IMG/VR virus record: IMGVR_UViG_3300046460_000116
Span: 1-28,918 of that record
DNA length: 28,918 nucleotides
Source: a virus
Direction: 5' to 3' (one strand)
The notes beneath the pieces were generated by a model. That model was given only the letters and a program-made list of their open reading frames with translations, ran no database searches and had not been told where the DNA came from. A program made the position numbers and the translations under genes. Every line of letters begins with the position of its first letter. The stretch's first letter is position 1. Of the stretch, positions 12,254 to 20,453 are shown piece by piece.

Positions 12254-12387
12254 GCTACACCATCGACAAATTCGGCTTCTTGCGCCGGGATGGAAAGATC
12301 ATCGGCTGGACACCATACGACTTTTTCTGGGCGCGAGGATGGTTCAAGTCCCCCAAAAAAAAGCAGCCAGAGAGGACAACCGAGTGA
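12250..12387 (+). CDS. Small 45-aa protein, candidate frameshift donor
   Basis: The protein begins MSYTIDKFGFLRRDGKIIGW and ends in a basic tail (KSPKKKQPERTTE). The basic tail coincides with an A8 run and the slippery site at 12357-12363. In-frame translation ends at 12387 with a GTGA overlap to the following gene. If ribosomes shift back by one on A_AAA_AAG, the chain continues in the frame of the next gene, giving a fused protein of about 95 residues. Function unknown. Confidence 0.65.
   Translation: MSYTIDKFGFLRRDGKIIGWTPYDFFWARGWFKSPKKKQPERTTE
12357..12363 (+). promoter_or_regulatory. Candidate -1 frameshift site A_AAA_AAG
   Basis: In the frame of the 12250 gene this is the heptamer A_AAA_AAG, the slippery sequence of E. 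coli dnaX, inside a run of eight A at 12355-12362. A GAGGA lies about 17 nt upstream and could act as a stimulatory internal Shine-Dalgarno. A -1 shift leads exactly into the next gene's open frame. No downstream pseudoknot was identified. The run could also cause transcript slippage. Confidence 0.55.
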
Positions 12388-12560
12388 ACGGCGAGCCCCA
12401 CGTCTTCCTCTTCGATGTACCGCTGCCTCCAGTCTGGAAGGTAATGCTCATCGATGGTGTCTGGTGGCACGTCCCACCCGACAAGAAACCACCAAACGCC
12501 TTCCACCGCTTCATGCACAAGCTGGTGTTCGGGCTGAAATGGGAACGGATTGAACAATGA
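12384..12560 (+). CDS. Small 58-aa protein, frameshift recipient frame
   Basis: The GTG at 12384 overlaps the upstream stop (GTGA) and follows AGAGGA at 7 nt. The protein reads GEPHVFLFDVPLPPVWKVML, then WWHVPPDKKPPNAFHRFMHK, with many Pro and aromatic residues, and ends before the NusG gene with an ATGA overlap. The same frame is open upstream to 12339, so it can be entered by a -1 shift at 12357-12363. No family is recognised. Confidence 0.65.
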   Translation: MNGEPHVFLFDVPLPPVWKVMLIDGVWWHVPPDKKPPNAFHRFMHKLVFGLKWERIEQ

Positions 12561-13135
12561 AGCCAGTCGATCCAACCAAAGCCTGGTATGTCGTTCGCTG
12601 CAACATCAAATGCGAAGCGAAAGCGGCCGACAACATCAGGCTTGCCGGGTTCGATGTCTATTTCCCTCGGATGCGCTTCGAGAAAAAGCACCGGCGCACG
12701 AACCTCTACACCGAACACGAGCGTCCGCTGATGATCAGCTACATCTTCGTCGGAATGCCGAGAGACGACAAGCTCAAGCACTTCGGCTTCGTCAGGGCAT
12801 GCGAGGGTGTAGAGAAGTTCCTCGAATACCAGGGCAAACCCATTCCCGTGCTTGGTGCTGACGTGCAGGAGCTTTACCTTGCCGAGGTGGACATGAAGTT
12901 CGATGACACCCGCGCAGCTCGCATTCACCGCAAGGAAGAGGCTGCGACGCGCAAGGCGACTATAGAGATGAAATACCAGCGGGGCAGGGAGTTCACCATC
13001 GTAGACGGTCCGTTCGCCACCTTCGCAGCCGTTGTCGAGGAAGTCACCAAGAGCGGCAACATCAAGGCCATGGTGAACCTGTTTGGCCGGCTGACATCGG
13101 CAGAGTTCGAGGCCGCTCAACTATCCGCCGCATAG
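12557..13135 (+). CDS. NusG/RfaH-family transcription factor (late antiterminator candidate)
   Basis: This 192-aa protein has an NGN domain: WYVVRCNIKCEAKAADNI at 10-27, FDVYFPRMRF at 32-41, SYIFVGM at 61-67. It also has a KOW domain with GREFTIVDGPFATFAAVVEE at 143-162 and NLFGR near 174-178. The NGN binds the RNA polymerase clamp. The family suppresses pausing and can couple transcription to translation. As the last early gene, immediately before a promoter and terminator, it is the best candidate for late-gene control in place of lambda Q. It is not the host nusG, given its location and small-phage neighbours. Confidence 0.85.
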   Translation: MKPVDPTKAWYVVRCNIKCEAKAADNIRLAGFDVYFPRMRFEKKHRRTNLYTEHERPLMISYIFVGMPRDDKLKHFGFVRACEGVEKFLEYQGKPIPVLGADVQELYLAEVDMKFDDTRAARIHRKEEAATRKATIEMKYQRGREFTIVDGPFATFAAVVEEVTKSGNIKAMVNLFGRLTSAEFEAAQLSAA

Positions 13136-13138
13136 GGC

Positions 13139-13167
13139 TTGCGTCAGAAATGTTTTGGCCCTATTAT
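13139..13167 (+). promoter_or_regulatory. Late promoter candidate
   Basis: TTGCGT (13139-13144) and TATTAT (13162-13167) are separated by 17 bp, a good sigma70-like pair. The -35 box is the same as at the Cro-like promoter. The predicted start near 13174 precedes a terminator by about 50 nt, the layout of a lambda-type late leader. Confidence 0.65.
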
Positions 13168-13224
13168 TTCAGCAGATGATTTGTGTTGCCTGGCGGACCG
13201 TTTGGGACAACTCGGCCGGACACT

Positions 13225-13256
13225 GACGAGAGTTCATCGCTCGTCGTTTCATTTTC
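13225..13256 (+). terminator. Late-leader terminator
   Basis: GACGAG and CTCGTC form a 6-bp stem with a 9-nt loop, followed by GTTTCATTTTC. It is a moderate rho-independent terminator. It would stop transcripts from 13174 before the terminase unless an antiterminator acts, which fits the neighbouring NusG-family protein. The bases from 13257 to 13389 hold no supported gene; GATCC/GGATC hairpin arms at 13325-13337 have no T-tract. Confidence 0.55.
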
Positions 13257-13389
13257 ACGTCTACAATTCACAGTTTGCAGGTATTCGGGCGTCGCGTCGA
13301 AACGCATCGCTACGGCTAAGCGCTGATCCTGAGGATCGCCACCTGCAAAGCCCATCATCAGGCAACCTCCCCTGAAAAGGACTGCCACC

Positions 13390-13581
13390 ATGTTCGGATT
13401 CGGATCGATCTGGAAATGCCCTAAGGCGCCAGAGCCGCCTGCGTTCTCAACCCATCGCGCGTGGGCCGGAGCGCAGAGGTTCAACGCGGATGCCATGACA
13501 CTTATGGCTTTGCTTGCCCTTAACCCGGCCGTGCGTCACTGCCGTATTGGCAAAATCATACCGAAGTCCAATGCCCGATAA
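13390..13581 (+). CDS. Small 63-aa protein before the terminase
   Basis: The protein begins MFGFGSIWKCPKAPEPPAFS, a start of the kind seen in small phage proteins before the terminase. It continues with an Ala/Leu-rich helix and ends with basic residues. The ATG follows AAAGGA at 8 nt. The stop overlaps the small terminase gene by 11 nt. It could be a minor packaging factor, but no family is known. A minus-strand frame at 13164-13496 is a weaker alternative. Confidence 0.5.
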   Translation: MFGFGSIWKCPKAPEPPAFSTHRAWAGAQRFNADAMTLMALLALNPAVRHCRIGKIIPKSNAR

Positions 13582-13843
13582 ACAAACGCCCAAAATCGGC
13601 GAAGGCAAGCCAGGCCCGGGTAGGCCGAAGGGGCAGCCGAACAAGACCACGGCGCTGCTCAAGGATGCGATCCTGCAAGCCGCAGAGGCCGCCGATAAGG
13701 ATGGACTAGTTGGCTACCTCACAATCCAAGCGGTGGAGAATCCTGGTCCCTTCTTGGCGCTTCTCGGCAAAGTCCTGCCCATGCAGATCGCCGGCGACGT
13801 GGATAACCCGCTGGTCCTCAACGTCACATATGGCGGCAAGTGA
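13571..13843 (+). CDS. Small terminase subunit-like protein
   Basis: This 90-aa protein starts with KPGPGRPKGQPNKTT, a basic G-R-P-K-G segment that binds DNA in related phage proteins, then helices LLKDAILQAAEAADKDG and YLTIQAVENPGPFLALLGKV. It recognises phage DNA for packaging and directs the large subunit. This is inferred from its place immediately upstream of the large terminase (GTGA overlap) and its general pattern. The start at 13571 is preferred to 13514 by family length, although its ribosome-binding site is weak. Confidence 0.65.
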   Translation: MPDKQTPKIGEGKPGPGRPKGQPNKTTALLKDAILQAAEAADKDGLVGYLTIQAVENPGPFLALLGKVLPMQIAGDVDNPLVLNVTYGGK

Positions 13844-15096
13844 GAGTAAATCTCACCTTCCTGCCACGGCCGCAATTTCTACCCTATCTCGAACGAAAAG
13901 AGCGCTGGGCTGCTGTCGTCGCTCATAGACGAGCCGGCAAGACTGTCGCCTGCATCATGGATCTGATCAAGCGCGCCTCAGAGAATAAGCAGCGAGAGCC
14001 GCGCTACGCCTACATTGCCCCGACCTACACCCAGGCCAAGGACGTGGCATGGGCCTACCTCAAGGAATACACCTCGGCCATTCCTGGCGTTGACAAGTCC
14101 GAAAGCGAACTGTTCGTCACGCTGCCGCACAACGGGGCTAGAATACGGCTCTACGGCGCTGAGAACTACGATCGGCTTCGCGGCCTCTATCATGACGGCG
14201 TTGTGATTGATGAGGCGGGTGACCACGATCCAAGGGCATGGCCTGAAGTCATTCGCCCGACGCTATCAGATCGCAAGGGCTGGGCAACGTTCATCGGTAC
14301 GCCAAAGGGCGACAATGATTTCCACACCATCTTCGAGCGCTCCCGCAAAGAGGATGACTGGTTCTCGGGCGAACTGAAAGCCAGCGTCACCAAGCTCATC
14401 GATGATGAGGAATTGGCAGACGCCAGGCGCACACTGACGCCAGAGCAATATGCTCAGGAATACGAGTGCTCGTTCAATGCTGCCATTCTCGGCGCCTATT
14501 ATGGCCGGGAGATGGAATTGGCCGAGGCTGATGACCGGATCACCAAGGTTCCGCACGATCGCGCTGCAGACACCTATGCATGCTGGGATTTGGGGATAGG
14601 CGATTCCACGGCAATCTGGGTGTTTCAGATCGTCGGCAAGGAATGGCACTGGCTGCGCTACTACGAGAACAGCAGCCAGCGGCTCGATCATTACGTGGAT
14701 TGGATCAAGGCGCTACCATTCACGGTTCACAAGCATCTTCTGCCCCACGACGCTGAAGCGCGCGAGCTGCAGACCGGCAACAGCCGAGTGGAATTCCTCG
14801 AAGCCCGTCAGTTCAATTGCGAAGTCGTTCCCCGGCACAATGTGGATGACCGCATTAACGCGGCCCGGGTGAAGTTCAATCGCTTCTATTTCGATGAAAA
14901 AGGCTGCGGCGACGGCATCAAGGTGCTGCGCATGTATCGCGCCGAATACGACGACAAACACAAGACGCTGAAGCCGAGACCGCTCCACGATTGGGCATCT
15001 CACGGTGCTGATGCATTTGGCTGCGGTGTCATGGGCGCCGAGGAGAAGCGAATGTCAGTCTCCTACGCAGCGCCAGACAACAAATGGGTGGTCTAG
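13840..15096 (+). CDS. terL: Large terminase subunit (TerL)
   Basis: This 418-aa packaging motor has an N-terminal ATPase, with Walker A AHRRAGKT at 28-35 and Walker B VVIDEAG at 121-127. The C-terminal RNase-H-fold nuclease has acidic residues at D250 (YACWDLGIGDST), D304 (LLPHDAEA) and a later Asp (WASHGADAFG). It pumps DNA into the prohead through the portal and cuts the concatemer. The start is GTG and overlaps the small terminase stop by GTGA. Packaging strategy (headful or cos) cannot be read from the sequence alone. Confidence 0.95.
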   Translation: MRVNLTFLPRPQFLPYLERKERWAAVVAHRRAGKTVACIMDLIKRASENKQREPRYAYIAPTYTQAKDVAWAYLKEYTSAIPGVDKSESELFVTLPHNGARIRLYGAENYDRLRGLYHDGVVIDEAGDHDPRAWPEVIRPTLSDRKGWATFIGTPKGDNDFHTIFERSRKEDDWFSGELKASVTKLIDDEELADARRTLTPEQYAQEYECSFNAAILGAYYGREMELAEADDRITKVPHDRAADTYACWDLGIGDSTAIWVFQIVGKEWHWLRYYENSSQRLDHYVDWIKALPFTVHKHLLPHDAEARELQTGNSRVEFLEARQFNCEVVPRHNVDDRINAARVKFNRFYFDEKGCGDGIKVLRMYRAEYDDKHKTLKPRPLHDWASHGADAFGCGVMGAEEKRMSVSYAAPDNKWVV

Positions 15097-15109
15097 ATGA
15101 AAGTTACCC

Positions 15110-17365
15110 ATGGCTGAGCGCGAGCGCTACGACGACGAATCCCTGAAGGCGCTTATCGCCTCTGAGATTCAGTCGTCAGTCAGCTTCATGGAGACGGAGC
15201 TATCCGGCGATAGGTCACGCGCGCTTGAATACTATCGCGGCGTCATGACCGACACGCCGGCAGCGGCCAACCGCTCGTCTGTTGTCTCTCGCGATGTTGC
15301 CGACACAATCGGCTGGATGCTGCCTGGCATTATCCGGGTTTTCTCTGCTTCTGACCGCATGGCTGAATATGAGCCGGTCGGCAAGGGTGATGAGGAATTC
15401 TCCAAGCAGGCGACGGACTATTGCAACTACGTCTTCTGGAAGGACAACAACGGCTATCGCGTCATCTGGGACGCGACGCACGACAGTCTGCTTCTGGGCA
15501 ATGGCATCGTCAAGCATTGGTGGGACGACAAAGAGGACTGCGAATACTCCGAGCTGACCGGCATGACAGCCGAACAGATCGCCATTCTGCAGCAGGAGCG
15601 CGGCTTCGAGATCACCGCTCAGGAGCCCGGCGAGCCGCAGACCGTGGAAATGCCAGATCCGCAGACTGGCCAGCCTATCCCGCAGGAAATCCAGACGTTC
15701 AACATCAAGACCAAGCGCGTCACTCGCTCGGGGCGCCTTAGGATTAAGTGCATCGCGGGCGAAGATTTCCTCAAGGACAAGGATTCGATCGATCTTGAGG
15801 ATGCACGGTTCACCGCCCACAGGGACAGCGTAACGCGCTCCGATCTTGTCGAGATGGGCTTCAACCAGGACGTTGTGGATGAACTGCCGACCTATCGCCC
15901 TTCCGGTCTGCAGGAAGAGCGCACGGCGCGCGATCCGACCTATGATTTCAGCGCCGACACGTCCGACAAGTCGATGCAGCTTATCGACCTATACGAATGC
16001 TACATCAAGGTTGATGTCGACGGGGACGGCATAGCTGAGACTGTTCGGGCTTACTACGCAGGCTCCGGTGGCGCAGGGGAACTGCTCGACTGGGAAACAT
16101 GGGACGACGATTGCCCGTTCTCCGACATTCCCTGCGAGCCTGTGCCCCATCGTTGGGACGCACGCTCCATTGCCGATGAGACGATGGACACCCAGCGCGT
16201 CAAGACGGTGCTGACCCGGCAGTTTCTCGACAACCTCTATTGGGTGAACAACCCGCTGATGGAGGCGGAAGTAGACACCGTTACCAACCCTGAAATGCTG
16301 AAAGCCCCGGTATTCGGCGGGACAGTGTGGCGCAAGAAGGGTTCGCAGGCCAGTTCGCCAATCACGCCGCTTTCAATCCCGTTCATTGGTGATAAGGCCC
16401 TGATGGGTCTGGAGCACTTTGATCAGGTCACGGAGAAGCGTACAGGCGTTTCGCGCTCCACAATGGCGCTCGATCCCGAGACGCTTCAAAACCAGTCTGC
16501 CACGGCCAATCAGAACCAGAAAGACGCTTCCTACTCCCAGGTGGAGTTGATCGCCCGCAACCAGGCCGAATTGGGCTGGAAGCGCGTATTCAAGATGATC
16601 CTTCGGTTGCTTGTGAAGCATCAGGATCGCCCGAGGACAATCCGCATCCGCGACAAGTGGGTGGACATGGACCCGCGCTTCTGGAATGCCGGCATGGACG
16701 TGACGGTAAACACCGGCATGGGGACCGGCTCCCGCGACCGCGACATCGCGATGCTGAACAACATCCTGATGACGCAGAACCAGATGGCAATGACCCTGGC
16801 TCAGGGTGGGTTTGCCGGCGAAGCGCTGGAAATGCTTCCGAAGATCGTCAAGACGGCAACCAAGCTCGCTGAATCGTCCGGCATTCGAAACCCAGACGAA
16901 TATTACATGGAGATTGACGACGACAAGCTTGCTCAGATGCAGCAGGCAGCGGCGCAGCCCAAGCCAGATCCGGCGCTGGAACTGGAAAAGGCCAAAGCTG
17001 AGGCGCAAATCCAGCTTGAGCAGGCCAAGATGCAGATGTCCATGCAACTTGAGCAAGCCAAGGCCCAGGCCATGGTGCAAAAAGAGCAGGCGCAGATGCA
17101 GGCCGATCTTCAGGTGAAGATGGCCGAAATGCAGAAGAATGCCGAGGGCGAGGCGCAAAAGCAGCAGCTTGAGTATGCAAAACTGCAAGAGGATGCGCGC
17201 CAGAAGCAACTCGACCGCGAGCATCAGATGACCATCGAGGTCATGAAGATCAATGCGCAGCGTGAGGCGGCGCGGGAATCGAACGCTCTCGCAGCACATA
17301 CAGCACAGCAGAACAACGCCGTGAAGGTGCAGACCTCACAGCAGAAGCAAAAGGCCAAGCCATGA
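15110..17365 (+). CDS. P22-type portal protein
   Basis: The 751-aa size and the layout are those of podovirus portals. The N-terminus (SVSFMETELSGDRSRALEYYRG), with conserved Asp/Trp-rich motifs such as VIWDATHDSLLLGNGIVKHW, forms the wing, stem and clip. The last 130 residues are a Gln/Ala/Met-rich coiled coil (EQAKAQAMVQKEQAQMQ) and correspond to the barrel seen in P22 portal. Twelve copies form the ring at one head vertex that passes DNA and binds the terminase and adaptor. It follows TerL by 13 nt and overlaps the next gene by ATGA. Confidence 0.9.
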   Translation: MAERERYDDESLKALIASEIQSSVSFMETELSGDRSRALEYYRGVMTDTPAAANRSSVVSRDVADTIGWMLPGIIRVFSASDRMAEYEPVGKGDEEFSKQATDYCNYVFWKDNNGYRVIWDATHDSLLLGNGIVKHWWDDKEDCEYSELTGMTAEQIAILQQERGFEITAQEPGEPQTVEMPDPQTGQPIPQEIQTFNIKTKRVTRSGRLRIKCIAGEDFLKDKDSIDLEDARFTAHRDSVTRSDLVEMGFNQDVVDELPTYRPSGLQEERTARDPTYDFSADTSDKSMQLIDLYECYIKVDVDGDGIAETVRAYYAGSGGAGELLDWETWDDDCPFSDIPCEPVPHRWDARSIADETMDTQRVKTVLTRQFLDNLYWVNNPLMEAEVDTVTNPEMLKAPVFGGTVWRKKGSQASSPITPLSIPFIGDKALMGLEHFDQVTEKRTGVSRSTMALDPETLQNQSATANQNQKDASYSQVELIARNQAELGWKRVFKMILRLLVKHQDRPRTIRIRDKWVDMDPRFWNAGMDVTVNTGMGTGSRDRDIAMLNNILMTQNQMAMTLAQGGFAGEALEMLPKIVKTATKLAESSGIRNPDEYYMEIDDDKLAQMQQAAAQPKPDPALELEKAKAEAQIQLEQAKMQMSMQLEQAKAQAMVQKEQAQMQADLQVKMAEMQKNAEGEAQKQQLEYAKLQEDARQKQLDREHQMTIEVMKINAQREAARESNALAAHTAQQNNAVKVQTSQQKQKAKP

Positions 17366-17646
17366 GCAAGACCAAATACACGCGCGTCACCGCAGACGGC
17401 CAGATCAAGGCCGGTAACGGCTTCGTCCACAACATCAGTATCGCGCCGACGACCGCTACGCCTACGGCCGGGCTCCTCACCATCTATGACAGCCTGACCG
17501 AGGCCAACACCATCATCTATTCGGAATGGGTGTTCGCCACCACGGTCGGCCACACGATCAATCTGGACGTGTTTTTCAACACCGGGCTTTATGTCGGCTA
17601 CGATGCCACGCTTGCCAACGTCTCCTGTACGGTGGGCTACTATTGA
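17362..17646 (+). CDS. Hypothetical 94-aa structural-like protein
   Basis: A beta-rich protein, with strands VHNISIAPTTATPT, GLLTIYDSL, and YSEWVFATTVGHTINLDVFF. Its composition resembles small virion decoration or adaptor proteins and it shares a general type with the protein at 24493. No family is recognised. The ATGA overlap ties it to the portal gene. Confidence 0.65.
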   Translation: MSKTKYTRVTADGQIKAGNGFVHNISIAPTTATPTAGLLTIYDSLTEANTIIYSEWVFATTVGHTINLDVFFNTGLYVGYDATLANVSCTVGYY

Positions 17647-17882
17647 ACCCCGACCACTACGCCAAGGAAGCCGCAAGGCTCCTGGCTGACGACACACTGA
17701 CCTACGCCTTTGATCGGGTGAAGCTCGAAGCGCTCGAAGCGCTCGCCACCGTCAAGGCAGACGATACAACAGCGGTCCTTCGCCTTCAGCAGAGGGTGCA
17801 AGCGATCGAAGACATTCGCTCCGAACTGCAAAACGCAGTCAACAGGACGAAAACGGCGAACTCCTCCGGAACCTTCGCCTAA
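17643..17882 (+). CDS. Small 79-aa helical protein, TTG start
   Basis: The start is TTG at 17643, giving TTGA overlap with the preceding stop. The alternative upstream starts run through another gene. The protein is helical (NPDHYAKEAARLLADD, then LEALEALATVK, then RLQQRVQAIEDIRSEL), perhaps with a coiled coil. In podoviruses small helical proteins follow the portal gene, with no firm function. Confidence 0.65.
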   Translation: MNPDHYAKEAARLLADDTLTYAFDRVKLEALEALATVKADDTTAVLRLQQRVQAIEDIRSELQNAVNRTKTANSSGTFA

Positions 17883-17904
17883 CCTCCACAAGGAACATCA
17901 AAAC

Positions 17905-18930
17905 ATGACCGTAAGCAACCTCCCCGACGAGGGGACTGCTAGCGACAGCGCGTTGTCTTTTAACGACGGCGCGGACGCCATTGAAAACCTGCTTGACGAC
18001 TCGGGTGATCCGAAACTCGCTAAAGAGGTTGAGGCCAAGGAAGAGGCTGAAGCTGACGCGCCCGAAGAGGGTGAGGCCGACGAAGCCGAGATTACTGAAG
18101 AACAAGAAGACGGCGAAGAGCAAGACGGTCCCGATGAAGTCAAATCGGGTGGCAAGTTCGTGTCGAACGATGCGAAGGTCACCCTAAATGACGGAACTGT
18201 GACCACCGTTGAGGCTCTGAAGCGCGGCTTCATGTCCCAGCAGTCTTTTACACGATCTACGCAGGAAGTAGCGGCGGAAAAGAAAGAAATCGCCGAATAC
18301 AAAACGCAGATCGCTCAAACCGCTCAGTCTCTTGTGCAGCAGCGGGACTTTGTTCTTTCGATTGCTCAACGTTTTACGCCAAAGGCCCCAGACAGGGCCA
18401 TGCTGGACCCAGCCTCGCAGTCATTCGACCCGATAGGCTACACCCAGCAAAAGGCGGACTACGACGAGCATATGCAGGTGCTCAATCAAATCAACTATCA
18501 GCAGCAGGCCGAACGCGGCCGGATGACTGAAGAGCAGAAAATCGCAGCCAACCAGTTGAAGGCCCAGGAATGGGAGCAACTGTCAACTGCGGTTCCTGAG
18601 TTCAAGGACAGCAAGACCTACCAGAAGTTCTGGAGCGATGCCGTTGAAACGATGGCAGCGTATGGCTTTGCCGAACAGGAACTCAGCGAAACGATTGACC
18701 ACCGCATGTATCTTGCGATGCGTGATCTCGTGCAATTCCGAAGGGCCAAACAACAGGCCCCGAAGGTCAAGCAGGAGATCGAGGCAAAGCCCCGGATTAT
18801 TCCCGGCGGCCGTCGCATGGACCCGAAAGCCAAAACCTCCCGCGAAGCTCAGCAGAGGGGCGAACAGCTCCGCAAGACCGGCACGTTCGACGCCGGCATT
18901 GCGTCCCTCATGGACCTCAAAGACCTTTAA
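17905..18930 (+). CDS. Scaffolding protein
   Basis: The 341-aa protein has a very acidic N-terminal region (about residues 25-75), a coiled-coil middle (AEKKEIAEYKTQIAQTAQSL), and a basic C-terminus (IIPGGRRMDPKAKTSREAQQ) that would bind capsid protein. This architecture and the place between portal and major capsid are those of phage scaffolds, which template procapsid assembly and then leave. AAGGAA precedes the ATG. Confidence 0.85.
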   Translation: MTVSNLPDEGTASDSALSFNDGADAIENLLDDSGDPKLAKEVEAKEEAEADAPEEGEADEAEITEEQEDGEEQDGPDEVKSGGKFVSNDAKVTLNDGTVTTVEALKRGFMSQQSFTRSTQEVAAEKKEIAEYKTQIAQTAQSLVQQRDFVLSIAQRFTPKAPDRAMLDPASQSFDPIGYTQQKADYDEHMQVLNQINYQQQAERGRMTEEQKIAANQLKAQEWEQLSTAVPEFKDSKTYQKFWSDAVETMAAYGFAEQELSETIDHRMYLAMRDLVQFRRAKQQAPKVKQEIEAKPRIIPGGRRMDPKAKTSREAQQRGEQLRKTGTFDAGIASLMDLKDL

Positions 18931-18942
18931 CGGAGAACTCAC

Positions 18943-19944
18943 ATGGCACAGGTTGCCAACACCTTTGAAACCTACGACGCCGTAGGTAACAGGGAAGAGC
19001 TTGCCGACAAGATCTATATGATCACGCCGGAAGAAACCCCCTTTACCTCCCTCATCGGCCGCAAGTCCGTCATGACCGTTCATCCCGAATGGCAGACCGA
19101 CACGCTGGCTACTCCCGTCACCACGAACAACCAGCCGGAAGGCAATGACTGGACGTTCGACGCCATCAACCCGACGACCCGCATCGGCAACTACTGCCAG
19201 ATCTCGGAAAAGGCGTTCATCATCTCGCGCACCCAGGATCAGACGGACAAGGCCGGACGCAAGTCCGAAGTTGCCCGCGAGACCGCCAAGAAGGGCGTCG
19301 AGCTCCGCACCGACATGGAAGTCACTCTCCTGAGCAATCAGGCGGCTTCCGCAGGCACGGGCAACGGCGCCACCAACCGCACTTCGGCGGGCTTCCGTGC
19401 CTGGCTGACCACGAATGACGATCTCGGCGGCTCCGGTGCTTCCGGCTCGTTCTCGAACGGCATCCAGGGCGCGGCGACCAATGGCACCCAGCGGGCTTTC
19501 ACCAAGGCCATTCTGGATTCGGTGATCCTGAACACCTACAATGCCGGCGGCAACCCTGACGTTCTCATGGTCTCGCCCTACGTCAAGACGGTGTTCTCGC
19601 GCATCCTTGACGACTCGGACGTTGTTCCGCTTCGCCATGAAATCCGTAGCGGCCAGGCGCAGATCATCGCGGCGGCCGATACCTATCTGTCCGACTTCGG
19701 CACGATCACTGTCGTTCCGAACCGCCAGATGGCGCGCGCGGGTGCGACTGTTGCCCGCAATGCCTTCCTGATCGACCCCAAGATGGTGCAGATGGGCGTC
19801 TTCCAGGACATTACCATGAACAAGCCGGCCAAGACCGGTGACTCCGAAAAGCGCGTTCTGAACGTTGAGTACTGCCTCATCGTCAAGAACGAAGCCGCTC
19901 ACGGTGTTGCCGCCGATCTCTTCGGCCTGACCGCTTCGACCTGA
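18943..19944 (+). CDS. Major capsid protein, SU10-like (DUF5309-type)
   Basis: The 333-aa protein begins with NTFETYDAVGNREELADKIY, then ITPEETPFTSLIGR, and continues with ISRTQDQTDKAGR and a long Gly-rich stretch. This is the pattern of the SU10/DUF5309 major capsid family, which has an HK97-like fold. The C-terminal third (MVSPYVKTVFSRIL, later TITVVPNRQMAR) fits. Hundreds of copies form the icosahedral shell. The gene follows the scaffold by 12 nt with GGAG at 7 nt. High third-position C is consistent with strong expression. Confidence 0.9.
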   Translation: MAQVANTFETYDAVGNREELADKIYMITPEETPFTSLIGRKSVMTVHPEWQTDTLATPVTTNNQPEGNDWTFDAINPTTRIGNYCQISEKAFIISRTQDQTDKAGRKSEVARETAKKGVELRTDMEVTLLSNQAASAGTGNGATNRTSAGFRAWLTTNDDLGGSGASGSFSNGIQGAATNGTQRAFTKAILDSVILNTYNAGGNPDVLMVSPYVKTVFSRILDDSDVVPLRHEIRSGQAQIIAAADTYLSDFGTITVVPNRQMARAGATVARNAFLIDPKMVQMGVFQDITMNKPAKTGDSEKRVLNVEYCLIVKNEAAHGVAADLFGLTAST

Positions 19945-19956
19945 GGAGAAACGACA

Positions 19957-20382
19957 ATGGCATATGCAATGCAGCCTATCGCGGTCACCGCCGCGACCAC
20001 GCTTTCCCAGCGTCCACACGCAGGGAATGAAGTCGTTCTCAACAGCACGACCGGGCGCATCATCACGCTCCCGGCATCGACTGGTAAGGGCGATGTCTAC
20101 ACCGTGTTTGTCGTGGCGACCGTTTCGTCCGGCAGCCACGTTATTCAGGTGGCGAACTCCACCGACGTTCTTCAGGGCGGCGTTGCCCTGACGACCGACA
20201 TCGCCGGCTCGTCCATGCCGACCACGACCACCACGGACACCATCACCATGAACGGCTCCACCACAGGCGGTGTTGTCGGCTCGTGGGTCCGGGTCACGGA
20301 CGTTTCGGCCGGCTTCTGGATGCTGGAAGGCTTCCTTGTCTGCACCGGCACTGAAGCCACGCCGTTCAGTGCCGCCGTTTAA
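19957..20382 (+). CDS. Probable capsid decoration or head-fibre protein
   Basis: A 141-aa protein of beta strands and Thr/Ser-rich loops (SHVIQVANSTDVLQ, TTTTDTITMNGSTTGG), with no charged core. The place after the capsid gene and the ending WMLEGFLVCTGTEATPF fit small outer-capsid proteins. No family is recognised. It is followed by a terminator, so the capsid gene and this gene form the 3' end of a highly expressed block. Confidence 0.6.
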   Translation: MAYAMQPIAVTAATTLSQRPHAGNEVVLNSTTGRIITLPASTGKGDVYTVFVVATVSSGSHVIQVANSTDVLQGGVALTTDIAGSSMPTTTTTDTITMNGSTTGGVVGSWVRVTDVSAGFWMLEGFLVCTGTEATPFSAAV

Positions 20383-20401
20383 CCGACGCGCATATCTACG
20401 G

Positions 20402-20432
20402 AAGGGGGCTGCCATCACGGTGGCCCCTTTTT
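20402..20432 (+). terminator. Rho-independent terminator after capsid genes
   Basis: AAGGGG pairs with CCCCTT, and CTGCC pairs with GGTGG across a single bulged G, with an ATCAC loop and five T. It is the strongest rightward terminator in the late region. The next gene has only a ribosome-binding site between, so some read-through must occur or an antitermination factor must act. Confidence 0.8.
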
Positions 20433-20453
20433 CTATCAACCAAGGAGAACACC

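Noticed and set aside
16373-17299. Minus-strand frame of 308 codons opposite the portal coiled coil
   Set aside because: Its Leu-His repeats are the complement of Gln/Lys/Glu codons in the portal C-terminus.
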